Below, in pieces: positions 56,286 through 64,000 of a DNA stretch of 64,000 nt. Source of the DNA: Oenanthe sinensis. Its lineage: Eukaryota; Streptophyta; Magnoliopsida; Apiales; Apiaceae. The notes beneath the pieces are model-generated. The model did not search any database. It had not been told where the DNA came from and saw only the letters and a list, made by a program, of their open reading frames with translations. The translations under genes and the position numbers were made by a program. The stretch spans positions 6,200,001 to 6,264,000 of the forward strand of contig JAPMAC010000207.1 of the NCBI GenBank assembly GCA_028671895.1, written 5' to 3'. Each line of letters begins with the position of its first letter. The stretch's first letter is position 1.

Positions 56286-59200
56286 ATGGCAAACCCAAAT
56301 TTCACAATTCCCAAAACCAACTTTGTTAATCTCTCTGCTGATCGAGCAACTGGTAGATTTATTCACTATCAGTTCTGGATTGAGTCCCTCAACAACACAT
56401 CCATAATAAGTCATGCCTTAACCACCTCTCCCATTTTGAATGTCGAAGCCCTTCAAGCTGCTTACTCAACATTAGAGATTCAGGGTGGTAAAGCAAATCC
56501 AACAGGCTTATCCTTCACTATCAGTGGTGCAAAATATGAGGTCAGTCTGCAGAAGTTCAATGAGATTCTTGGGCTTCCTTCAGAAAATTTTGCTCCGGAA
56601 CCCACTATGGAAGAAATGTTGCAATTATTCACAGAGATAGGTTGTCGTCCTCCCACGGGTCCTATCAAGGTAACAAAGGTTCACACAGGTATGTTACCAG
56701 CTGAGTGGGATTATGTAGTTCAGGCCATTCAGCGTTGCATGTTCCCAAAGGACAAAGACTACAGGCCAATGAACAACAGCTGTCGAGTAATTCTATATGG
56801 AGTGGCAAATAACAGAAGAGTGAATGTGGGCAAACATCTGTTGATTCAGTTGCTTGAGAGGTGGGCACTGGAAAAGAATGCATCTAGGAATCCGGAAGAT
56901 GGACCAGTCAAATGCTGGATGCCAAGATTCCTTCAGATGGTTCTGGATGACGTTCTTTCAGAGGAGCACAGAAGAATATTTCAAGGCTCTGAAAGGATGG
57001 CATGTTTTGATATGACCTTAAAGAGTATCTCCACCATGGAAACCCAGCAAAAGTCCAGAGTTTTTGAGTTGCGCCTGACTCCGTACTTCCAGGATCTGCA
57101 AGATGAGTATGCTAGGATGCATGCTTCTCAGTTTACTGCAGTAGAAGCTGAGAGTAGCGGTAACGAAGCTGAAGGTGGAGCTCAAGTGTCTGGATATTTG
57201 GAAGAAGCAGGTATGGATGTTGACATGGCCGAGGCAAATGTTGCAGAAGCTGGAGCTGACAAGGATGACGATCTTCTGAGTCAGGTACCTATTCTTGCTG
57301 ATCTTGATCAATCATCAATTCAACCTGTTTTCTACAGCCGTGGGCCTGAAAACCCCCAGGCTCTATCCCAGGCTGCAAGCCCTTCTGTTCATAAACTTAC
57401 AGCCAGCCTTAAAACTGGTGATAAAAGGAAGGCAACCCCTCTGAGTCGAGTGAATCGAGTGGAGGGAGTCTAGGAGTTGAGAGAGTAGTCACATCAACAG
57501 CTCTGCCACCCTCAAAGAAGCAAAAGGTGGATTCTATTCCAGTGGCAGCTGCACAACCTGTTAGAGATAGTTCACCTCTCACAGCCACCACACCTCACGC
57601 TGGTGGCTCACCTCTCCAAAACATTCCAACACATTCGCACTCGCCTAGGCATGTTGGTGAGAGTCAAGGAGGGGGTCCATCTCAACAGCCAATAGGAGCT
57701 GGCCCTACCTCCCCTGAGTTGTCCGCTCAGGGCTCTTTGAGCAATTTCTCGGAAGGGGAATGGCAAACTGAGACTAGCACTTCTGATGCTAGAATCTCAG
57801 GAAGTGTATATGTGGAAGAGTCTGTCGAATCCAGTACGAATGACTCTTCCTCATCTAAATCAGAAAACAAGTTGCTCGCAGAGCAACGACATCTGGTGAC
57901 TGGTGGGTCTACGCCTCCAGAACAGCCCAGCGAACCAGAAAAGGTTCTTGGTGAACAAGGGGATGACATGGTCATAACGCCATCTCCTAACGTAGACACA
58001 ACGTTTAATGGTTCAGTCTCACTGACCGATATTACCGACCAACTCACCGCTAGTCCTCAGCGACTCGTGGATGAGGCTTTAGTTCTGTTAGGCTCTAAAC
58101 ACGAGAGAGAGACAGGGAGAGTAGATCCCTTCTCTTTAGGGATCTTGAGTGAAACAGAACCCGGCGAGAGTAAACAGTTTAACCCAAGCCAAACACCGTC
58201 CCCTAAATTGCAGGATCTAGTGAAGAAGGTGGAAGCTTTGGAGGCTGGAGTTGCTGGTGTTACTGCTGCTGTCTCTTCTCACTCTGGAAGATTGGAGGTT
58301 GGAGCACAGTTCATGGAGAACCTGATTGCCGTCCAAAATCAAATGATTGACAAGATAAACAATCTTGGATTGGTACAGGTGGAGGTTGGGCGATCAGTCG
58401 ATGATGTCACTCATGGCATGTCTCAGGTCTGGACGAAGTTGAATGAACTACTTGATGTTGTCTTTGGTCGTAACAGGGCTGGACCTGGTCCTTCACCCGG
58501 TGGTGGTGGTGATGATAAAGATGATGATGATGCTCCTGATGAGGATAACCCACCTAAGGGGGAGAAGGAGGATCAGGGTCTGAAAAAGCTGACTAGTAAG
58601 GGTCCGGTGATCGAGTCCTCAAACAAATCTGGTAAAAAGGTGGAGGAGGCTCAACCGGCTCTTAAAGACAAAGGCAAGCAGAAGATGGTAGTTGAAGAAG
58701 CAGGAGCTGAGAAAGAAACACCTCTCGTCGATTCATTTATGGGAGACTTTATTGAAGATTCTGATGAGGATGAGATGGATGTAGAAGCCTTAGTGGCAAG
58801 GAGGTCGAGACTCGAGCAACGGGCAAGAGAGTGGGAACAAGAAAGAGGTCTAAATCCTGGCGGATCTGGTGCAGGAGTTGCAGGTGATGCAGGAGACCAC
58901 TCGGTTGCTGACGAGCATGTGCCGGAAGAAGAAATTGATGAAGTAGCGAAAGAAGCGGAAATGCAAGAAGAGATTTTCAGGGAAGCTAGAGAAAGAGTGA
59001 ATGAAGAAGTGCTTCAAGGAATAGTGGAAAAGGAACTAATGGCAAAGGAGAAGAGAGCGGCTCAGAAAACTCAGCATGAGTATGAAATGAAAAAGATCAC
59101 AGATCCTAAGGTCCATGCTGACATAAGGAGGGAAGGTCCCGAGTGGGACAAGGCTAGAGAAGCCTTAGCTGGACCAAGAGCCTATGCTCCTGACTCAGAA

Positions 59201-60439
59201 AGATTGAGTTTCCTTCTCCACAAGCTAGAAAATCTAAACCCTGGGCTTCTGAACTATCTAAACTGTATAAGACAGGGATGCACCTCTATTCAAGTTATAT
59301 TCAAGGAGAAAGCATGGAATCTGATGATTACTTGGACACCCATAACAAAAATCGAGTCGTGTATGGTCGATGAAACTTTCTTCCATGCAAGGGGGGCAAG
59401 TGAACTGGTAGAATTCGCTCACAAGGTAGACACCTCTGTCAAGACTGGAGTGCTGTTTAAGGAGAAACTGTTAAAGATGGCCGAAGACAGAGGGGTTGAC
59501 ATTATTCTAAATCCCTACCAGATCAGATACGTCCATGACAAGGTCTTGAGGATCGTAAATCTACATGACTCGAAACTGACCCCGAGCGGAAATGTGCTGA
59601 AGGCAGTTGCAAAGCTAGTTCTCTCAAAGGGTTTTCTAACAAAGGAAAAGAAACTGGTGGCTAAGGACTTGGAAAAGTTGATAAGAAGGCAGGATGTTAG
59701 ATACAAGTTGCCTGAAGCCAAACTACCAGTGGTTAAGAAGGAGCCTGAAGACTATGCATTTGAGCAGCAAGAAGAAGCAATAAAGGAGCATGTGCAGAGG
59801 TACGGAGATCCAAGATTAGACATCCCGGAAGAAGGAGAGATAAGGAAGGAAGCTGGTGCAGTGGTTGGTGCAAATGTCAAGTTTGTCAAAAGCAAAGCTG
59901 AGAATGAGAATGACCTGCTGATCTATACAGACAAGCATCAGGTGGAAACCGTCATTGAGCTCAAGTACGACATCTTTGCAGAACACAGTCATGAAACACT
60001 GTGTATCATAAGGGAATTGATTGATGAGATGGATGATGTTGACGAGTTTGATCAGGACTATCTAAGGGTCACGTTTGAGAACTTCTGTAAGAGAAGACAA
60101 CAGCTTGATATTCAGAGGCTACAGCAATGCACCACCGCTATTGTCATTGGATACCCTAAGCAGCTGGTCATAAGGAAGAAAGGGGAAAAGGGGTATCCTG
60201 ACAAAGTAACTAAGCTGAGGTTTGAAGACATTCCCACGAAGCTTACCACTCGCAGCATGGTTGAAAGGTGGTTGAGGTTGTTTCGAGATTATAAGATCAG
60301 AAATCATGTGGAAGCAGAAGGACTTAATCTTCTCAAGAAAAGATTGGATGAAGTCTGCAACCCTGAGTTCTTGAAGAAAGAAAAGGCAGCCAAGAAGAAA
60401 GCTCGTGAGGAAGAGGAGCGCAAGAAATCGAGATTTTAA
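56286..60439 (+). pseudogene. Third (env-like) ORF of C, one frameshift
   Basis: The first frame, 56286-57473, begins M-A-N-P-N-F (chosen over an upstream Met at 56220 for context and leader length). It holds the N-terminal domain with R-V-I-L-Y-G-V-A-N-N-R-R-V-N-V-G-K, as in B and E. The second frame is open from 57425 to 60439 and so overlaps the first. A single frameshift within about 57425-57473 explains the split; the undamaged product would be about 1380 residues. The second part has K-K-Q-K-V (nuclear-signal-like), Ser/Thr-rich and Gly/Asp-rich stretches, a coiled-coil Glu/Arg region, G-P-E-W-D-K-A-R (about 59140), and a basic tail ending K-K-S-R-F. No signal peptide, furin site or transmembrane helix is visible, unlike a true envelope. 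Function unknown. Confidence 0.85.
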
Positions 60440-60889
60440 TGTATTATGCTTGTAATGTTTCTTTGCGTTGTAATTTGTTTTCTTGTTTTCCTGCATTGTA
60501 AGTACATTATCTGTTTTCTTGTGTAGTGTAAGGTAGAAGTTAGTTAGCTAAGTGTCTTGAAACTGGTTTATATTAGGCGTCAATTATTTCATGAAGTTCG
60601 GCGGTGGTAATACTGCTAAAAGGACTTCAGAAGGATAATTGAAGATTGAGTGGACCGTGCTCTTAAGTACTTAGAGAAAATCTCTAGAAGAGCATGAAGC
60701 CATTTGATCGAGCCAACAGGTGTCCATTTTTGGCACTTGAAGTATCAGTGATAGACATGAAGCTAGTTAATCAAGCCAAGTATTATACAAGTTGACATGA
60801 TCGTTTATGAATGTTAATTTATCTTTTTCAGTCCCTGGTTAGTTGAGTTATCCTCATTGTGAATTTGGTTGTCATTGTTAGACAATCAA
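60440..60889 (+). other. 3' untranslated region of C
   Basis: Non-coding stretch between the third ORF and the PPT; nothing else recognised. Confidence 0.7.
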
Positions 60890-60901
60890 ATAGGGGGAGA
60901 T
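60890..60901 (+). promoter_or_regulatory. Polypurine tract of C
   Basis: ATAGGGGGAGAT directly before the 3' LTR start TGAAAGGC. Confidence 0.95.
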
Positions 60902-62153
60902 TGAAAGGCATAGGTGTACTAACTTGTAACACTTAATTTCTATGTAACTCAACTAGGTAAAAGATAACACAACAGCAAAAACAAGAGAAACTGAAGAAGC
61001 ACATGGAATCAATCAACTGAAGAAATGGTAATGATACTTGGTAACTACAAGTAACTAATTTGGTTAATCAAGGATGCATAAGTGAGAAGAAGTTCAATCT
61101 CAGTATTGCTCATGCCCTAACTTATCTAATGGAGAATCAAATTAATGTCAAAGAAGTATCAAGAAGACCAAAGTGATTTCATGTAATGTATATCAACATC
61201 TGGATAATGTAAAGGTTAATCAACAAATGAGAACTGACATTCAGAAGCAAGAACCCCTACAAGACTAGTCACTTATGAACCAGACCATTGCATCAAGTGT
61301 CAGGACATTGGAGGCAAGTTCATGTCAGTAATAGAAGATCTCATTTGAATTGAGTGAGGAAAAGAAATTGAAGAAGCTAGGGAAACTTGCTCATAAAGGT
61401 TAATCCTCAATTAGTCACTAAAGAAGGTTAACATTGGATGAGTGCATATTTGCTAAGGCAAATGTCGATCCACAGCAGATCGAGATGCGGGTCGAGATTT
61501 ATAATTGAAGTAAAACATTGCAAGGCAAATCTCGATCCACGGCAGATCGAGATCGAGATCGAGATTCTCACAGATCGAGATCGAGATCGAGATCGAGATT
61601 TTCACAGATCGAGATCGAGATTTTCACAGATAGAGATCGAGATTCTCACAGATCGAGATCGAGATGGGTCCAGGCCGAGATCGAGATGCGGGTCGATATG
61701 TAACATTTAATGTTCAAGGGACAAGTGGCTTATTGTGAACGGTTGATCCAGAGTTGTTGGGAAAGTACTTTTTGTTGTCGAAGTCCTGATTGGGCCACGT
61801 ACACAAAAAGGACAAGATCAAGACTACACGACATTATAAAAGCAGCACTTTGTTTTATTTGTAAAAAGACTTTAAGCAATCTCTGTATTTTCTACAGTAT
61901 ATTTTAAAGAGAGCATTTACTGTAAAAAGAAAGTGAGAGAGAATCAGTTGAATCAAGCTTTAATTGCTGTATTTATTGTTCAACTGATTATGATGATTTT
62001 ATGAATGTTGTAGCAAATCCTTCAATGAATATAAAGATGTATTCTTGAAATTCTGTGTCATCATTTATTACCTGCATTTATTTTCATTTTCTCTCATTAT
62101 TCGAAACAGTTGTATTCACCCCCCCCCCCCTCTACAACACTTTGGACCTAACA
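60902..62153 (+). mobile_element. 3' LTR of C
   Basis: Near-identical to 47469-48691, with a longer ATCGAG array (61463-61700) and a longer C-run near 62120. Followed by the TSD AAAAG and then the resumed third ORF of B. Confidence 0.95.
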
Positions 62154-62158
62154 AAAAG

Positions 62159-64000
62159 AAAAAGAGAGATAAAAGAAAAGAGAGGTGAGCCTAAAAATAA
62201 GGGGCTGGGAAAATCCCAGGCAAAAGGAGAGGGCCCTGAGCAAGGCCAGAATAAAAAACAAGATGTGGGAGCCCAAAAATCAAAGGCATTAGGCCTGAAG
62301 AATGAGTTGGTGAGGAGTGATGAGATCACTCATAAAAAACCAGAGAGTGTGAGAACCACCACAACCTTCAAATCATCTAAAAAGCTTATGAAAGGTTGAA
62401 ATCCCTTTCACACAAGGTCACTAAATTATTAAAGAACTTGGACACAGTAGGCAGGAATCAGGTGAAGCTGGTGAACAAGATGTCAAGTTTGGAGCAGACT
62501 ATGAATGAAGGGTTCAAGGATATCTTTGACAAGTTTCAGGAGTTTCAAGCAAAAATTTTAATCCCTGCAGTTGCTACCTCAACTAAGGGGGAGAAAAGTG
62601 GTAAGGCTAAAGTGTTTGTTGTAGATGAAGGAAGGAGTGATAAGGTTGCAGTTAAGGAGACAACTCAAGCTGCATCTCAGGGGGAGAGTCAACTAGCATT
62701 GCTGTCTAGTGTGGTTGCTGAGATTGCTACACAGCTTGGAGGTAATAAGGTGGAGGGATCAAAGGAGAAAAGAGTAGTGATAAAGGAGGGAGTTGTGAAG
62801 AAAGATTCTGTGGTAAATGTAGCTGGAAAAGCGAAGGAGAAGCTTTTTAAAGATGAAGGTGATGGTTTCATTTTAGAAGAAAAAGAAGATCTTGATGATG
62901 AACAAGCTGCAATCCTGATGGTGGATGATAATGAAAACATCAGAGTGTTTGAAGATGCCAAGTTTAACAAAAGAATAAATGATCTAAGAGCCTCATCTAG
63001 CAGAGACCCCAAGAAATTTTTTGATTGAATGAGACAATCAATAGTGGGAACAGCTGTGATGGTGTCTAGGAGCAACAAATGGGTAATCTCTGTTAGAACT
63101 GAAGGAGGTTTCAGTTGGTGAGTAAGCATGGCTTATTAGAGTAGGCAGGAAACTGCAGCTATAGAAGTAATTAAACTCAAAATCAAAACAGATAAGTCAT
63201 GGCTGAATGAAAATCTGAAAAGGACTCTGCAGAAGCTGATTGTTGAAAAGCTCCCAGAAGTAACTCAGGATCCTTTGGGAATCAAGTTCAGTAGCTCCAC
63301 AGATGGAAAGTACAGATCTATGAATTTGGAGAGAGTGAGCATGTGTAGGTCAAGGTCTGTGAAGGAAGCCTTTGACTACTTCAAGCAACTTCCAAGGAAT
63401 GAAGAAAGGGATGAAGTTTTGAGAGTGTTGGAGGGAGGATTGAGGAGACTTGAGGATTGGGGATTGAAAAAGAGTGAGAAGAAAACTCAAGAAAAGAAGG
63501 ATGAAGATGATAATGAAAAGCCTGATGGAGGTGCAGGTAGTTCCAGCCAACACCATACTGGTGAATGACCATCTGGAACTGGAAATAAGGTGGAGTTAGA
63601 TGAGGAGAAGAAGAAGAAGGAGTACAAAGATGGTATTGAAGGGAAAGTGATGAAGACAGTAGTTCTTGGTTTTGAAATGGATGAAAAAGATGATGTCATG
63701 AGTAATAAGGAGAAACTTACTGTCACAGAACCTGCTGTCAAACATGACTTGACAGTAACCTCTTAAAATTTATTGTCAAAGAAAGTATCCTTTTCCAAGA
63801 AGTATATGAAAGCAAGGGCAGAGAGACCTAAGCCTCATTCAAGTAGGAGGCCTAGCAGGAAAGGGTGGAAGCTTATGTCTGAAATTCTACATGAGGATTG
63901 TATGGATGTTAGAAGGCCAACCATCAATAACATAGCAGAAGAAAAAGCAGAATCCTTGGTGAATGTGAAAGTTGAGTGGTCTGGGATGAATATTCTAAGA
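62159..64000 (+). pseudogene. Third ORF of element B, 3' part (runs off window)
   Basis: Continuation of the gene broken at 47468, co-linear with E's third ORF. K-R-basic stretch, then 62396-63028 (T-V-G-R-N-Q-V-K-L-V, coiled coil; E-E-K-E-D-L-D-D-E; M-V-D-D-N-E-N-I). Stops at about 63026, 63119 and 63136, then 63275-63568 (S-S-T-D-G-K-Y-R-S-M-N-L-E-R) with a further stop, and L-H-E-D-C-M-D-V-R-R near 63885, matching E. Frame changes near 62390 and after 63760. The end, PPT and 3' LTR of B lie beyond 64000. Confidence 0.8.

Larger units (their letters stand above)
47469..62153 (+). mobile_element. Near-intact Sirevirus-like copia element C
   Basis: A complete 14.7-kb element with two LTRs (1223 and 1252 bp), PBS, gag, pol, internal repeat array, third ORF and PPT. 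The TSD AAAAG lies on both sides (47464-47468 and 62154-62158). I count about eleven substitutions between the LTRs plus array-length differences, i.e. about 99% identity. Coding lesions found: one nonsense codon and one frameshift in pol, and one frameshift in the third ORF. It is the youngest member of the nest. Confidence 0.95.

Noticed and set aside
61438..61710. Arg-Asp/Arg-Ser repeat ORFs in the C LTR
   Set aside because: They translate the ATCGAG array, which is open in several frames; no start context or conservation.

Overview
The window is nuclear DNA from a repeat-rich flowering plant, most likely a eudicot. It is AT-rich and its recognisable content is almost entirely LTR retrotransposons. 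One ordinary cellular gene is supported: a small 2H-phosphoesterase-like protein at 15245-15796. I cannot name the species. No sequence search or alignment could be run; boundaries come from reading LTR termini, primer-binding sites (PBS), polypurine tracts (PPT), target-site duplications (TSD) and protein motifs by eye.

Left part (1-13855). The 3' end of one Ty3/gypsy-like element (LTR start at 629) is followed by an 80-90 bp minisatellite, which leads into a PPT and short LTR of a second gypsy-like element (to about 3195). Then come minus-strand Ty1/copia remnants H (3541-4491) and G (4492-6778), and two damaged plus-strand copies of copia family A: A1 (6779-7735) and A2 (8351-13855). A2 is cut off inside the reverse transcriptase.

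Island (13856-19692). This holds the single gene, MITE-like repeats and a short repeat ending in a TA microsatellite. It looks like a gene island between retroelement blocks.

Right part (19693-64000) is a Russian-doll nest. Minus-strand element E (3' LTR 19693-20080 plus 28839-29654, third ORF 29842-34571, pol fragment 35163-36063) was entered twice. Element F (20081-28833, minus, TSD TTTTC) landed in its 3' LTR, and element D (36064 onward, plus) landed in its pol. D was entered in gag by B (38340 onward, plus), and B was entered in its third ORF by C (47469-62153, plus, TSD AAAAG). The right ends of B, D and E lie outside the window. C is young and nearly intact, with LTRs about 99% alike by eye.

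A, B/E, C, G and H look like Sirevirus-type copia elements: an initiator-Met PBS, a C-tract near the LTR end, long gag with CCHC knuckles, pol order PR-IN-RT-RH and, where the sequence survives, a long third ORF after pol. Two patterns stand out. Each LTR family carries its own many-times-repeated, strand-symmetric short word (AGAGTCT, ACTGTC/GACAGT, ATCGAG, GGCGCC, ATCAATAGAT). In B, C and E the same word array recurs inside the element just upstream of a TATA-like sequence and the third ORF, as if the LTR promoter logic had been reused to drive that ORF.
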